From the NCBI RefSeq assembly GCF_003352045.1, contig NZ_CP025815.1, positions 992,001 through 1,056,000 on the forward strand: a stretch of 64,000 bases of DNA. The letters run 5' to 3'. The position numbers were made by a program, and so were the translations under genes. Positions 53,089-63,105 of this stretch are shown here, piece after piece. The stretch comes from Sulfitobacter sp. JL08 (lineage in GTDB: Bacteria > Pseudomonadota > Alphaproteobacteria > Rhodobacterales > Rhodobacteraceae). A model generated the notes under the pieces. The model did no database searches. It was given only the letters and a program-made list of their open reading frames with translations, and was not told where the DNA came from. Every line of letters starts with the position of its first letter. Within the stretch, counting starts at the first letter, position 1.

Positions 53089-53639
53089 GCGGCGTCTTTT
53101 GGTGACACTGCGCGATCCACCGAAATCGGACCTGCACCTTTGACCACAAGGATCAGCAGCAGCATGATCCAGAACGCCCGCTGGTCCATGATCATGCCAT
53201 CTGGAAACCGGTCAAACCACGCGCCCAGCGTTTCGGGATGATCAATGCCGCCATGGCCGTAAAGATCGGTCAGTGATTGCACCACGATAAACCCGATCAT
53301 GCCAAGCGCCGAAAGCCGTGTCAGCAACCCGATCACGATCAGCGCGGGCAGGATGAATTCGGCCCAGGTGCCGGCCACAACCACCGCCCAGTGAAAGAAA
53401 CCGAACGCGTCGGTGTCATATCCCACCGCTTCGAAGGCGCGGGGAAAGATTTGCGCATAGGCCCCGGTTGACGGCTGGAACAGGCCCATGAACCCATCGC
53501 CCAGCTTGGTCAGGCCCGAGACCCAGAAATACATCAGCAGCGTGGCGGCAAAAACGAACCGGGCCAGCGTGGGCAACAGCCAGTCGGCCCTGTCCAGCCT
53601 GCCGAAAATCGCAGTGTGCAAAGAAATAAGCGCGTTCAT
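53085..53639 (-). CDS. DoxX-family membrane protein of the bufferin operon
   Basis: 184 residues with about four helices (FVFAATLLMYFWVSGLTKLG; FHWAVVVAGTWAEFILPALI; VIGLLTRLSALGMIGFIVVQ; FWIMLLLILVVKGA). DoxX-type proteins often accompany DUF692/DUF2063/DUF2282 genes (BufD1 in the caulobacterial system). Its ATG overlaps the DUF2063 stop by 4 bases, so it is the last gene of a four-gene operon. It may transfer electrons or partner with export of the modified peptide; function unproven. Confidence 0.88.
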   Translation of the reverse strand: MNALISLHTAIFGRLDRADWLLPTLARFVFAATLLMYFWVSGLTKLGDGFMGLFQPSTGAYAQIFPRAFEAVGYDTDAFGFFHWAVVVAGTWAEFILPALIVIGLLTRLSALGMIGFIVVQSLTDLYGHGGIDHPETLGAWFDRFPDGMIMDQRAFWIMLLLILVVKGAGPISVDRAVSPKDAA

Positions 53640-54394
53640 GGGATGTCCTTTGAAATAATATCTGTCATGGCATTGCCCTGCACCAGCAGCCCAAGTGCCG
53701 TGCCAAGATCAAAATTCGGGTTTTCCTTCAGGGCGATATCATGCGCCGCCCCGAACGTATGGTCTGATAGCGCGGCAATCCACGCGGCGCCGCCTGGGGG
53801 CAGAAGATGGGGCGCGGGATCAAATTCGGGCCGTGTGATCAGAACATCCTGCGCACCTGCCTGCGGTTTCGGTGCGTTTTCTTCTGTGTTGTAGCGCCAG
53901 ATATCAAATATCGGCCAGTCCGAGCGTACCAGACGCACCGCCGGGGCCAGCCGGATTTGCGCTGCCATCAGGGTTTCGGGCGAGATGGTTTGTAACATGG
54001 CGGGATCAACCGGCTGCGCATCCGCCGCGTGATAGGACGCGCGCAACGCCAGTTCCAGCCGCGCCACATCCGCCAGATATCCCAGATGCGATAAAGCGGC
54101 GAACTCTGCCAGAAAATCGGGAAAATCCTGCCCATACTGCATCATCAGGGGCGATTGTGGCGGATGCGCGCGCAGATAGATCGCGGCGATACCGTCAAAG
54201 TTCTGTGGCCCCAGCAATTTCGCGATCACCGGAAACCCTTTGGCCAGCGCTTCGCCCAGCGACACGGCAATATTGTTGCGATAGACGTTATAGCGGCGCC
54301 CGGCGGGGCGGTTCTGCCCGTCTGTCAGGCCGTCCGGCACAGGGTGCGCGCCGTCCAGCAAGGCGGCGTGAAACGCTGTCTGGTCGGGGATCAT
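53636..54394 (-). CDS. bufC1: DUF2063 (HvfC/BufC-like) protein
   Basis: 252 residues starting [21 protein letters not shown]-terminal DUF2063 helices with the conserved [20 protein letters not shown] segment that binds the leader or partner, and the C-terminal half with [19 protein letters not shown]2063 proteins act as the partner protein of the DUF692 iron enzyme in MNIO systems. Overlaps both flanking genes by 4 bases. Residues forming the peptide-binding (RRE-like) part are not assigned. Confidence 0.88.
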   Translation of the reverse strand: MIPDQTAFHAALLDGAHPVPDGLTDGQNRPAGRRYNVYRNNIAVSLGEALAKGFPVIAKLLGPQNFDGIAAIYLRAHPPQSPLMMQYGQDFPDFLAEFAALSHLGYLADVARLELALRASYHAADAQPVDPAMLQTISPETLMAAQIRLAPAVRLVRSDWPIFDIWRYNTEENAPKPQAGAQDVLITRPEFDPAPHLLPPGGAAWIAALSDHTFGAAHDIALKENPNFDLGTALGLLVQGNAMTDIISKDIP

Positions 54395-55248
54395 GCCGGC
54401 AGCTTTTCAAGCGCGGCCTGCGCCCTTGCCGCTTCGGCACGCAACACCGGCCAGTCGGGCACGTCATTGTCCCATTCCACCAGCACGGGGCGCGGGCCTG
54501 CGCGGTCCAGCGTATAGTCCAGCAACGCCCATACCGGATCGGCGATCGGTGCGCCGTGGCTGTCGATCAGCAACGGTGCGCCGTGATCATCCATGTCTTC
54601 GTCATGCCCGCCCAAATGGATTTCGCCAACCTGATCCAGCGGAAACCCGTCGATATAGGCGCGCGCGTCCAGTTCCAGATTGGTGGCCGAAACAAATACG
54701 TTGTTCACGTCCAGCAACAACCCGCACCCGGTGCGCGCCGCAAGTTCGCGCAGGAAGTCGGTTTCCGACCATGTCGATGCCTTGAACGCCAGATAGCTTG
54801 ACGGGTTTTCCAGCAGCATCCGTCGCCCCAGAACGTCCTGCACCTGATCAATGTGGGATGCGACGCGGGCCAGCGTGTCGTTGCTATAGGGCAGGGGCAG
54901 CAGATCGTTCAGGAAATGGCTGTCATGGGTGGACCATGCCAGATGTTCGGAAAAGCTGGCCGGATTAAGCCAGCCCACCAGATGTTTGAGCCGGGCAAGA
55001 TGGTCCTGATCCAAAGGCCCTTCGCCGCCGATGCTAAGCCCGACGCCATGTACGGACATGGCAAACCGCTCTGAAAGGTGTTTAAGTTGCGCAATCGGAC
55101 GACCGCCGTCGCCCATGTAATTTTCGGCGTGCACTTCAAGCCAGCGCACATGGCCCGGATCATCCTGAATTTCGCTGAAATGCTGCGGCTTGTAGCCGAT
55201 GCCCGGCGCAGCCGGCAGGCGGTCAAATCGCGATGCGGTGTCCAGCAT
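54391..55248 (-). CDS. bufB1: DUF692 multinuclear nonheme iron oxidase (BufB/HvfB-like)
   Basis: 285 residues, [20 protein letters not shown]. Iron-ligating motifs of the MNIO TIM barrel: [10 protein letters not shown] (Glu), SEHLAWS (Glu-His), [12 protein letters not shown] (Asp-Asn), EIHLGGH (Glu-His), and LIDSHGAPI (Asp-His). Enzymes of this family modify cysteines in small precursor peptides using iron and O2. It follows the DUF2282 peptide gene after a hairpin and is translationally coupled to DUF2063 by a 4-base overlap. Cytoplasmic. Confidence 0.92.
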   Translation of the reverse strand: MLDTASRFDRLPAAPGIGYKPQHFSEIQDDPGHVRWLEVHAENYMGDGGRPIAQLKHLSERFAMSVHGVGLSIGGEGPLDQDHLARLKHLVGWLNPASFSEHLAWSTHDSHFLNDLLPLPYSNDTLARVASHIDQVQDVLGRRMLLENPSSYLAFKASTWSETDFLRELAARTGCGLLLDVNNVFVSATNLELDARAYIDGFPLDQVGEIHLGGHDEDMDDHGAPLLIDSHGAPIADPVWALLDYTLDRAGPRPVLVEWDNDVPDWPVLRAEAARAQAALEKLPA

Positions 55249-55267
55249 GTTCAGGCCTTTCTTGCGT

Positions 55268-55294
55268 GGGGCAAGGCACCAGCTGCCTTACCCC
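55268..55294 (-). terminator. Intercistronic hairpin between bufA1 and bufB1
   Basis: GGGG-c-AAGGCA (55268-55278) pairs with TGCCTT-a-CCCC (55284-55294), one mismatch, loop CCAGC. A stem with no T-run on the minus strand lies between the precursor peptide gene and the iron oxidase gene. It is expected to cause partial termination or 3'-end stabilisation, giving more peptide mRNA than enzyme mRNA. On the plus strand a TTTTT follows, so a terminator of the opposite direction is also possible. Confidence 0.7.
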
Positions 55295-55317
55295 GCTTTT
55301 TGTGATTGTACCTGATC

Positions 55318-55620
55318 TTAGGCCGGCAGGTCACGCTCCAGCGCTTCCAGCGATCCTTTGCGCGGTGTGCCGTCGGCTTGCGCAGGCAATTCCAGTTCGG
55401 TGCATGTGCCAGCTTCGACCAGCGACCACGCGTTGCCCTGATAATCGACAACAGATGACCCGGCGCAGGTTGTGCCAGGTCCGGCGGCACAGTCGTTTTT
55501 GCCTGCTAGCGACACGCCAAAGCATTTTTCCTTGGATGCGGCAGACACGGTTGTTGCTGTCGATGCCAGTGCTGTGGCAACGGCGCCTGCGACGGCCAGA
55601 GATTTGAAAGCTGTAGACAT
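55318..55620 (-). CDS. bufA1: Bufferin-type precursor peptide (DUF2282)
   Basis: 100 residues, ATG 55620 behind GAAGGAACTGCAAA. A Sec signal peptide (residues 1-28, [20 protein letters not shown]) is followed by [19 protein letters not shown], then TTCAGSS, with four Cys (33, 44, 52, 73) as in BufA1 peptides. It is the first gene in the operon with DUF692, DUF2063 and DoxX. Bufferins are RiPPs whose cysteines are modified by the DUF692 enzyme and which, in Caulobacter, sequester copper in the periplasm. Here the metal is not proven. Confidence 0.88.
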   Translation of the reverse strand: MSTAFKSLAVAGAVATALASTATTVSAASKEKCFGVSLAGKNDCAAGPGTTCAGSSVVDYQGNAWSLVEAGTCTELELPAQADGTPRKGSLEALERDLPA

Positions 55621-55853
55621 TTTGCAGTTCCTTCTGTTGTTGGACTAAGCGAAGTGTTCGCCATTACTTGTTGTGAAACATTGATATCCGGCCACGGCAT
55701 CGGTTTCCACTCACGAGGCTGTGTCTCACGTGCGTGTTAAAGAGTGTGACAAGTCCTGACACGGCAACGCGTTGAAATATAGTAAAGATTCGCCCGGGTG
55801 TTTCAATCCGGCCGGGCCATGCCGACCGGATTGCGCCAAATCCTTGCGAATTG

Positions 55854-57800
55854 TTACAGCAGATCGGGCGGTGTCGCTGCCGTCTTCAGCGTCTTTGTTA
55901 CATCCTCCAGCGGCTCGACGCTGGTGTGTTTTTCGCCCAGACGGCGCAACGTCACGGTGCGCTCGGCCACTTCGCGGGCGCCGACAGCTAGAATGACAGG
56001 CACTTTGCCAACCGAATGTTCGCGCACTTTGTAATTGATCTTTTCGTTGCGCACATCGGCCTCGGCGCGCACGCCAGCGGCGGTCAGTTGCGCCACAACT
56101 TCGTGCACATAGTCATCCGCATCCGAAATGATCGAGGCCACGACAACCTGACGCGGGGCCAGCCAGAACGGCAGCTTGCCCGCGTGTTCTTCGATCAGGA
56201 TACCGATGAAACGTTCGAATGATCCCAGACACGCGCGGTGCAACATGTAAGGGCGGTGCTTGGCACCGTCTTCACCGATATAGGTGGCACCCAGCCGTTC
56301 CGGCAGGTTGGGATCGACCTGAAAGGTGCCGCATTGCCACTCACGACCGATCGCGTCAGTCAGTTTGAAGTCCAGTTTCGGTCCGTAAAACGCGCCTTCA
56401 CCTGGGTCGAGCGTATAGGCGTTTCCGGTAGCCTTGATTGCATTTTCAAGCGCGTTTTCAACATGGTCCCAGCTTTCCTCAGTACCCACGCGTTTTTCCG
56501 GCCTTGTTGCAAACATGATCTCGAATTTCTCAAATCTGAGATCCTTGTAAACTGATGACAAAAACGCGATGAACTTGGCACATTCCGCCTCGATCTGGTC
56601 CTCGGTACAGAAAATATGTGCGTCGTCTTGAGTAAACCCGCGCACCCGCATTATTCCATGCAACGCCCCAGAAGGCTCGTATCGAGTGCACGACCCAAAT
56701 TCGGCCAACCGCAAAGGTAAGTCTCTGTAGGATTTCAAGCCCTGATTGAAAATCTGCACATGGCAGGGGCAGTTCATCGGTTTAAGAGCGTTGATGGCTT
56801 TCTCGCGTGCGTGCTCTTCGTCGACTTCGACGATGAACATGTGCTCCTGGTACTTGTCCCAATGCCCGGACGCTACCCATAGCTTTCGGTCGACGACTTG
56901 AGGCGTGTTGACCTCTTGATAGCCGTCAACGCGCTGCTTGCGCCGCATGTAATTTTGTAGTTCCGTGTAAACCGTCCAGCCGTTGGGGTGCCAGAAAATC
57001 TGCCCTGGTGCTTCTTCCTGCATGTGGAACAGGTCCATCTCGCGGCCAAGCTTGCGATGGTCGCGCTTGGCGGCCTCTTCCAGCATGTGCAGGTGCGCCT
57101 TGAGCTGTTCCTTGTTGGTGAACGCGACGCCGTAAATCCGCTGCAACATCGCGCGGTCGCTGTCGCCGCGCCAATAGGCGCCGGCGATGCTCATCAGTTT
57201 GAACGCGTCACCCGGAACCTGACCGGTATGTTGCAGGTGCGGCCCGCGGCACAGATCCTGCCAGTGGCCGTGCCAGTACATGCGCAACGGTTCGTCACCG
57301 GGAATGGCGTCGATCAGTTCGACTTTGTAGGGTTCGTTATTGGCCTTGTAGAACTTGATGGCGCGCTCGCGGTCCCACACTTCCGTGGTGACGGGATCGC
57401 GTTTGTTAATGATTTCCTTCATCTTCTTTTCGATCAGGCCCAGATCTTCGGGGGTGAACGGTTCGGACCTGTCGAAATCGTAATACCAGCCGTTTTCAAT
57501 CACCGGGCCGATTGTGACCTTGGTATCAGGCCAGATTTCCTGCACCGCGCGCGCCATGATGTGCGCCAGATCGTGGCGCACCAGTTCATTGGCCTGCGCC
57601 TCGTCCTTCATGGTGTGAATGGCGATACTCGCATCACTTTCAATCGGCCATGCCAGATCGTAATGCGCGCCATCGACGGTGGCGGAAATGGCTTTTTTCG
57701 CCAGAGACGGGGAAATATCGGCAGCAACCTGCAACGCGGTGATACCTGCGTCATAGGACCGTGCATTGCCATCGGGAAGGGTAAGTTGGATTTGGGCCAT
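55854..57800 (-). CDS. thrS: Threonyl-tRNA synthetase
   Basis: 648 residues, normal for ThrRS. The order is TGS domain ([20 protein letters not shown]), the SAD domain of editing ([18 protein letters not shown]; HxxxH), then the class II core ([27 protein letters not shown] with the Cys ligand of catalytic zinc; [28 protein letters not shown]) and anticodon-binding domain at the end ([14 protein letters not shown]). It charges tRNA-Thr. No T-box-like leader is visible; the start leads into a 100-base gap. Confidence 0.97.
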   Translation of the reverse strand: MAQIQLTLPDGNARSYDAGITALQVAADISPSLAKKAISATVDGAHYDLAWPIESDASIAIHTMKDEAQANELVRHDLAHIMARAVQEIWPDTKVTIGPVIENGWYYDFDRSEPFTPEDLGLIEKKMKEIINKRDPVTTEVWDRERAIKFYKANNEPYKVELIDAIPGDEPLRMYWHGHWQDLCRGPHLQHTGQVPGDAFKLMSIAGAYWRGDSDRAMLQRIYGVAFTNKEQLKAHLHMLEEAAKRDHRKLGREMDLFHMQEEAPGQIFWHPNGWTVYTELQNYMRRKQRVDGYQEVNTPQVVDRKLWVASGHWDKYQEHMFIVEVDEEHAREKAINALKPMNCPCHVQIFNQGLKSYRDLPLRLAEFGSCTRYEPSGALHGIMRVRGFTQDDAHIFCTEDQIEAECAKFIAFLSSVYKDLRFEKFEIMFATRPEKRVGTEESWDHVENALENAIKATGNAYTLDPGEGAFYGPKLDFKLTDAIGREWQCGTFQVDPNLPERLGATYIGEDGAKHRPYMLHRACLGSFERFIGILIEEHAGKLPFWLAPRQVVVASIISDADDYVHEVVAQLTAAGVRAEADVRNEKINYKVREHSVGKVPVILAVGAREVAERTVTLRRLGEKHTSVEPLEDVTKTLKTAATPPDLL

Positions 57801-57900
57801 GTTGGGCCTCCTCGTCGGTTTGGCGCCTACGAGACGCCCGGTTGCGGGTTATGTTCGCGCGCTGTGTGGCGACAGATTGCGGGTAAGTCAACCGGTACGA

Positions 57901-58905
57901 TTACCGCGCCGGTGTCGGAACCCCGACACGGATCGCTTGTGAATAGCCGGACGTCAGCCCAACCTCCTGCGCGCGTTCGTCAATATGGGACAGCGCGCGC
58001 AACTCTTCCATCGGCACCCGCGTGTCCAGTGCGCCCTGATCATAGGCAAAATCGGGCAGGTAGCCGTTTAGCAGCAACCGCCAGTCCAGCGGGATGTTCA
58101 CGCCGATGGCCCGCACCATGCGAAACACGGTTGTGGTGCAGTTGGTGGTGACAGAGTTGTAGAATTGCGGTGTTGCCGCCAGCAAATTGGCATCGCGTAC
58201 GTATTCTTCCAACAGGGTGCGCGCCACAAGGGGAGATGTGTTCAACCGGTAAAGCTGCACGTCTTCGCCCCGGATGTTGGAGCGCACGCCCACCACATCG
58301 CGTTCTTCGGCGGCGACAAGAACCAGCGTGTTGGTCTTGAAAAAATCCGCCAGCGGGGAAAACCCGCCATCCACCTCGCGCCGCACCTCGACGGACCACG
58401 CCAGATAACGCCCGTCCTGAAACCCGAAGCTGACAATGAAATGGGCGATTTCCGGCCCGTCCCAGTGGGACAGAAACAGATCGACGCCTTCCAGTGTCGT
58501 CAGATCATAGCTGCGCTGCACCCAGTTTTGCGTCTTGTCGTCTTCGCTGCGCCATTCAAAATCGCGCACATCGTTCAGGGTCAGTGTATCTCCGTCGATT
58601 TCCCCGGTGACCTGCCGCGCCACGTCCGGGGCCCAATTGCCATCGGCAGGGGGTTCGATCGACTCCCACCAGATGAAGATAAGCGCCATCGCAAAGGCAA
58701 ACATCGCAAGCGAGCGCGTCGGGCGTTTGCCAAACTGGGCTGCCAGCGTGGTCAGGCCCAGCAGGCCCACACCCCCCGCCGCAATCATGCGGGCCGTTTC
58801 TTCCATCGGAAGGCGAAACCACAGGGCAAGGCCCGACCACACGGTCAGCCCCGCCACCAGCAACACAAGGATGCCGACGAAAATGATTTTACCGACAAGT
58901 CGCAT
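57901..58905 (-). CDS. DUF4105-domain membrane protein
   Basis: 334 residues from 58905 (MRLVGKIIFVGILVLLVAGL). Two or three N-terminal helices (7-30, 41-56, 66-81), then a DUF4105 domain including IAHFIVSFGFQDGRYLAWSV and the NSVTTNCTTTVFRMVRA segment with the Cys. DUF4105 is an uncharacterised family with cysteine-peptidase-like (NlpC-like) fold resemblance; the TTNCTT motif may be the nucleophile. Located in the membrane with the domain outside or inside unknown. Single gene between thrS and a hydrolase. Confidence 0.85.
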   Translation of the reverse strand: MRLVGKIIFVGILVLLVAGLTVWSGLALWFRLPMEETARMIAAGGVGLLGLTTLAAQFGKRPTRSLAMFAFAMALIFIWWESIEPPADGNWAPDVARQVTGEIDGDTLTLNDVRDFEWRSEDDKTQNWVQRSYDLTTLEGVDLFLSHWDGPEIAHFIVSFGFQDGRYLAWSVEVRREVDGGFSPLADFFKTNTLVLVAAEERDVVGVRSNIRGEDVQLYRLNTSPLVARTLLEEYVRDANLLAATPQFYNSVTTNCTTTVFRMVRAIGVNIPLDWRLLLNGYLPDFAYDQGALDTRVPMEELRALSHIDERAQEVGLTSGYSQAIRVGVPTPAR

Positions 58906-59068
58906 GGCCTGTCCCCTGTTCTGCCCGATTAGACACCGGCGCGGGTTTTGCCCCTTTTTTACCGGTTTTTGGCTGTCTTGATATACCTCGCCACATTTTC
59001 GGCCATATCGCAATGAAGAATTGCGGTCAGGCCGGTCACGTGCATGATGGCAGCAAAAGGAGAAACCG

Positions 59069-59815
59069 ATGCCTGCCACCACATTTCTGGAGACCGATCA
59101 GGGCCGCACGCTGGCCTATCATCTGACCCAGGGGCGGGGGCCGTGCATCGTGTTTCTGGGGGGGCTGAAATCGGATATGGAAGGCACCAAGGCGGTCCAC
59201 CTTGAAGCATGGGCCAGAGCGCAGGGGCGGGCGTTCTTGCGGTTTGATTATTCCGGGCATGGCGAATCCTCGGGCCGGTTCACAGACGGGTGTATCGGCG
59301 ATTGGGCGCAAGACAGCCTTGCTGCCGTCACCGCCCTGACCACCGGGCCGCTGGTGCTGGTCGGATCGTCCATGGGCGGGTGGCAATCGCTTTTGCTGGC
59401 GCGCGCCATCCCCGAAAGGATCGCCGGTCTGGTCACGATCGCCGCCGCGCCGGATTTTACCGAAGACGGGTACTGGGCCGGTTTCAGCGATGCCCAAAAG
59501 GCCGCATTGGACAGTGTCGGCCATGTGGAACTGCCCTCTGACTATATGGAGCCCTACATCATCACCAAACGGATGATCGAAGACGGGCGAGACCAGTTGG
59601 TGTTGCGCGCACCGCTTGCCCTGCCTTTTCCGGTGCGGTTCCTGCAAGGCACCCAAGACACCGCCGTCAGCACGCAAACCGCCCTGCGCCTGCTGGATCA
59701 CGCAATTGGCCCCGATATGCGCCTGACGCTGGTGAAGGATGCGGATCACCGGTTTTCTGACGATGTGTGTCTGGATTTGATCGTGTCCGCCGTCAACGAT
59801 GTGCTGGCGGATTAG
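59069..59815 (+). CDS. Alpha/beta hydrolase (ABHD10-like thioesterase family)
   Basis: 248 residues, MPATTFLETDQGRTLAYHLT. The oxyanion region VFLGGLKSDMEGTKA, FDYSGHGESSG, and elbow LVGSSMGGWQSLLLA (Ser of GSSMGG) and the C-terminal DADHRFSDD (His) are the triad region. It resembles the depalmitoylating/carboxylesterase ABHD10-like bacterial group. Cytoplasmic. Followed after 24 bases by a VOC gene, then an M15-like gene with a 4-base overlap. Confidence 0.88.
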   Translation: MPATTFLETDQGRTLAYHLTQGRGPCIVFLGGLKSDMEGTKAVHLEAWARAQGRAFLRFDYSGHGESSGRFTDGCIGDWAQDSLAAVTALTTGPLVLVGSSMGGWQSLLLARAIPERIAGLVTIAAAPDFTEDGYWAGFSDAQKAALDSVGHVELPSDYMEPYIITKRMIEDGRDQLVLRAPLALPFPVRFLQGTQDTAVSTQTALRLLDHAIGPDMRLTLVKDADHRFSDDVCLDLIVSAVNDVLAD

Positions 59816-59839
59816 CATACTGCGACAAGGAAGACGGAC

Positions 59840-60274
59840 ATGGACCAGCGGATTAGCCTGATTACCCTCGGTGTGCGTGACATTGCTGTTTCGCAGGCAT
59901 TTTACTCCGCCCTTGGATGGGAACAGGCCGATGCAGAAGGCGGCATTGTGGTGTTCGATCTGATCGGTCAGACGCTTGGGCTTTATCCGCTTCAGGCGCT
60001 GGCGGATGATATCGGCTTGCCGGTTGATCACTTGGGCCACGGCGCGAAAACACTGGGGTATAATTGCCGTCGCAAGGATGAGGTGGCAGAAGTTCTGTCT
60101 GCAGCAGAAAACGCAGGCGCGCGCATCCTGAAAGCCGCATCAGACGTGTTCTGGGGCGGGCACCAAAGATATTTCGCCGATCCCGATGGCCACATCTGGG
60201 AGGTTGCGTTCAACCCGTTTTCGCCCTTGTCCGACAAGGGCGCATTCCGCTGGGCGGGGTATCCGGAACAATGA
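59840..60274 (+). CDS. VOC-family glyoxalase-like protein
   Basis: 144 residues starting MDQRISLITLGVRDIAVSQA. One VOC module pair: ITLGVRDIAVSQAFYSALGW, GHGAKTLGYNCRRKD, and the terminal FADPDGHIWEVAFNP with His-Glu metal ligands. The N-terminal His of classic glyoxalase I is not at its usual place, so lactoylglutathione lyase activity is doubtful; antibiotic- or metabolite-binding VOC roles are possible. It is followed by an overlapping gene (4 bases). Confidence 0.85.
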   Translation: MDQRISLITLGVRDIAVSQAFYSALGWEQADAEGGIVVFDLIGQTLGLYPLQALADDIGLPVDHLGHGAKTLGYNCRRKDEVAEVLSAAENAGARILKAASDVFWGGHQRYFADPDGHIWEVAFNPFSPLSDKGAFRWAGYPEQ

Positions 60275-60903
60275 AACCGCCCGCCAGCATGAGAAGCCTT
60301 GAAAATTTCGGGCGCACCCGTTTGAGCAAACATTTTTTCATGCGCGATTTCCTTTATTCCGAAATCGGCAATTTCCACAGTATTCCAAACCTGCCGGACA
60401 ATCCCGATCTGGCGATCAAGGCGGGCAAAATATTGTGCACAGAACTGCTGGACCCGCTGGAAGAAACCTTTGGCCGCATCGCGATCCGTTCGGGGTTTCG
60501 CAGTCAGGTGCTGAACCGGTATGGCAACGAAAACAATCTGAACTGTGCGCGCAACGATGCCAATTACGGGCACCACATCTGGGATGTGCTGGACAATGGC
60601 GTGATGGGGGCAGGCACATCGCTGGCGATCCCGTGGTTCGCCGACCAGTATGATCAAGGGCGGGACTGGCGCGATCTCGCGTGGTGGATCCATGATCATC
60701 TGCCCTATTCGCATATGTATTTTTTTCCGAAACTCGCCGCATTCAACCTAAGCTGGCGCGAGGTGCCGCGCCGCACGATTTCAAGCTATATCGCGCCCAA
60801 GGGAAAGCTGCTGGCGGCCGGGGCATCGCCTGATGAGCCGATCGATGAACGCCGCGCGCGCTATGCCGATTTTCCACCGTTTCGCGGCATAGCCTATCCC
60901 TAA
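60271..60903 (+). CDS. M15-family peptidase-like protein
   Basis: 210 residues. LSKHFFMRDFLYSEIGNFHS and NPDLAIKAGKILCTELLDPL followed by FGRIAIRSGFRSQVLN match the start of the peptidase M15_3/M15A (DD-carboxypeptidase or L,D-endopeptidase-like) domain with the typical S-G-F/Y-R-S. The later zinc ligands (S-x-H-x2-G-x-A-x-D) are not clear: the corresponding segment reads NYGHHIWDVLDNG. No signal peptide. It may be an intracellular or inactive relative. Overlaps the VOC gene by 4 bases. Confidence 0.65.
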   Translation: MKPPASMRSLENFGRTRLSKHFFMRDFLYSEIGNFHSIPNLPDNPDLAIKAGKILCTELLDPLEETFGRIAIRSGFRSQVLNRYGNENNLNCARNDANYGHHIWDVLDNGVMGAGTSLAIPWFADQYDQGRDWRDLAWWIHDHLPYSHMYFFPKLAAFNLSWREVPRRTISSYIAPKGKLLAAGASPDEPIDERRARYADFPPFRGIAYP

Positions 60904-61043
60904 TCCACATTTTTCTGCCGACAGGCTGGCTTGGCCTTGCCTGCGGTCGGCGCATTGGTCAATGTGGCGTCAAGAAGACCCCAAAAATGACGGGCCGCAG
61001 GACACAGCATGATTTCCCCAATCCTTTCTAATCGCGGCTGGCC

Positions 61044-61754
61044 ATGACCGAACCTGTCGTTTTTCTGCCCGGAATGATGTGTGACGCCCGTGTGTTCGGC
61101 GCGCAAATACTTGATTTGTCGGGGCAGACGCCGGTGATGGTGGCCCCCATCACCAAAGGCGAACGGATCGAGGAGATTGCATCGTCCCTGCTGGATGCCT
61201 TGCCCGCCAAATGCGCGCTGGTCGGGTTAAGCATGGGGGGCATCGTCGCGATGGAGCTTTTGCGCCGCGCGCCAGAGCGGGTTTCGCGGATCGCGCTGAT
61301 ATCGACCAGCCCGCTTGATGACACGCCCCAGATATCCGCCGCGCGCGAGCCCCTGATGGTGCGGGCCAAAGCAGGACGGCTTGAGGATGTGATGGCTGAA
61401 ACACTGCAGCCCGAATACCTTGCCCCCGGTCCCAAACGGGTAGAAGTGTTATCGATTGTAAAAGAGATGTCGCAGGCGCTGGGCCCGGATGTGTTCATAC
61501 GCCAGTCGCGCGCCCTGCAGCGGCGGCGCGATCAGCAAAGCACGTTACGCAAATGCAAGGTTCCCGCGCTGATCATGTGCGGCGCGCACGACCAGCTTAC
61601 GCCGGTCAAACGCCACAGTTTCATGGCCGAACTGATCCCGAATGCGCAGTTGCAGATCATGGAACATTCCGGCCATCTGCCGCCGCTGGAACAATCCGAC
61701 GCGGTCACTCAGGTGTTGCGGGACTGGCTGAAAATGCCGTTTATCCTGCGCTGA
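61044..61754 (+). CDS. Alpha/beta hydrolase (esterase)
   Basis: 236 residues, MTEPVVFLPGMMCDARVFGA with oxyanion region PGMMCDARVF, nucleophile elbow LVGLSMGGIVAMEL (Ser), catalytic Asp in CGAHDQLTPV and His in HSGHLPPLEQ. This is the small alpha/beta hydrolase fold typical of pimeloyl-ACP esterase-like or general esterases. Soluble, single gene. Ends 3 bases from the phaZ stop (convergent). Confidence 0.88.
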   Translation: MTEPVVFLPGMMCDARVFGAQILDLSGQTPVMVAPITKGERIEEIASSLLDALPAKCALVGLSMGGIVAMELLRRAPERVSRIALISTSPLDDTPQISAAREPLMVRAKAGRLEDVMAETLQPEYLAPGPKRVEVLSIVKEMSQALGPDVFIRQSRALQRRRDQQSTLRKCKVPALIMCGAHDQLTPVKRHSFMAELIPNAQLQIMEHSGHLPPLEQSDAVTQVLRDWLKMPFILR

Positions 61755-61757
61755 CTT

Positions 61758-63029
61758 TCAGGCCGCCGCGTTCTTGTTCGCGGCTTTCTTGGATGGTTTG
61801 CCGCTGTTGGCGTCGATGAAATCCAGAACCAGCGGGCGGATGTTGTTGCGCCAGCTTTTGCCTGCGAAAATGCCGTAATGGCCCGCTTCGGGTTCTACAT
61901 GGCTGGCTTTTTTGCTGTCGGGTAGGCCGGTACACAGATCAAGCGCGGCAATGCACTGGCCGGGAGCGGAAATATCATCCTTGGCCCCTTCGACGGTTTT
62001 GACAGCAACCGTCGTGATCTTGCCGATATCCACCTGCTTGCCCGCAACGATAAATTCGTTCTTGGCGATTTCGCGGTCTTTGAAAATCCGTTCAACCGTG
62101 GACAGGTAGAATTCGGCCGGCATATCCATCACGGCAAGGTATTCATCATAAAACCGGTTATGGGCGTCGTGATCGGATGCTTCGCCTTTGGCGACCCGTT
62201 GAATCTGATCCACAAAGGCCTGCCCGTGGCGTTCGCTGTTCATCGACATGAACGAGGCAAGCTGCAGCAAACCGGGATACACCATGCGGCCCACGCCGGG
62301 ATACTTGAACCCGACCCGCTGGATCATGGTTTCTTCCAGCTGGCCCATCGTCACGCGGCGGCCGAAATCTGTAACGTCTGTCGGTGTCGCATCGGGATCA
62401 ATCGGGCCACCAATCAGGGTCAGCGAGCGGGGCTGCGCATCCGGGTCCTGTTCGGCCAGATAGGCGGTGGCGGCCAAGGTCAGCGGGGCGGGCTGGCATA
62501 CGGCAATCACATGTGTGTCCGGTCCCATTTCGCGCATGAAGTCGACCAGATACAATGTGTAGTCTTCGACATCGAATTTTCCGGCGCTGACGGGAATATC
62601 GCGCGCATTGTGCCAGTCGGTGATGTAGACTTCGCAATCGATCAGCAGGCTTTTCACGGTCGAGCGCAGCAGCGTGGCATAGTGGCCCGACATCGGCGCA
62701 ACCAGCAAAACCTTGCGCGGGCGCGGCTTGCGGCCATTGATGTTGAAATGGATCAGATCGCCGAACGGGCGCGATACGATGGTTTCGACATTAACCAGAT
62801 GGTCCTTGCCGTCTTCGCCGGTAAAGGTGCGAATGCCCCAGTCCGGTTTCACCGTCATACGCTGGAACGTGCGTTCCGTCACTTCGCCCCACGCGGCGAT
62901 CATGTTCATCATCGGATTGGGAAACATCGAAAACGCAGGGTAGGATGCCATCGCCAGCGCCGAGGCCCCCATCCACTGGTTGGTGTTCCGGATCGTTTCC
63001 ATCCAGTCATATGTGACCATGTAGCGCAT
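61758..63029 (-). CDS. phaZ: Intracellular polyhydroxyalkanoate depolymerase
   Basis: 423 residues from 63029 (MRYMVTYDWMETIRNTNQWM; GCAAGGAGATGGT upstream). The catalytic box is VIAVCQPAPLTLAA, a Cys in place of the Ser of lipases (CQPAPL), the intracellular PhaZ signature. The final EPEAGHYGIFAGK holds the catalytic His. It degrades the storage polymer polyhydroxybutyrate to oligomers or 3-hydroxybutyrate. It is divergent from phaC across a 111-base spacer with a PhaR-type operator. Confidence 0.95.
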   Translation of the reverse strand: MRYMVTYDWMETIRNTNQWMGASALAMASYPAFSMFPNPMMNMIAAWGEVTERTFQRMTVKPDWGIRTFTGEDGKDHLVNVETIVSRPFGDLIHFNINGRKPRPRKVLLVAPMSGHYATLLRSTVKSLLIDCEVYITDWHNARDIPVSAGKFDVEDYTLYLVDFMREMGPDTHVIAVCQPAPLTLAATAYLAEQDPDAQPRSLTLIGGPIDPDATPTDVTDFGRRVTMGQLEETMIQRVGFKYPGVGRMVYPGLLQLASFMSMNSERHGQAFVDQIQRVAKGEASDHDAHNRFYDEYLAVMDMPAEFYLSTVERIFKDREIAKNEFIVAGKQVDIGKITTVAVKTVEGAKDDISAPGQCIAALDLCTGLPDSKKASHVEPEAGHYGIFAGKSWRNNIRPLVLDFIDANSGKPSKKAANKNAAA

Positions 63030-63105
63030 CAACCATCTCCTTGCTTGATCGCGAACCACGTCCGGATCATACGTCGCTTTGCCCCGCAGCGAATGCGGCG
63101 CTATG

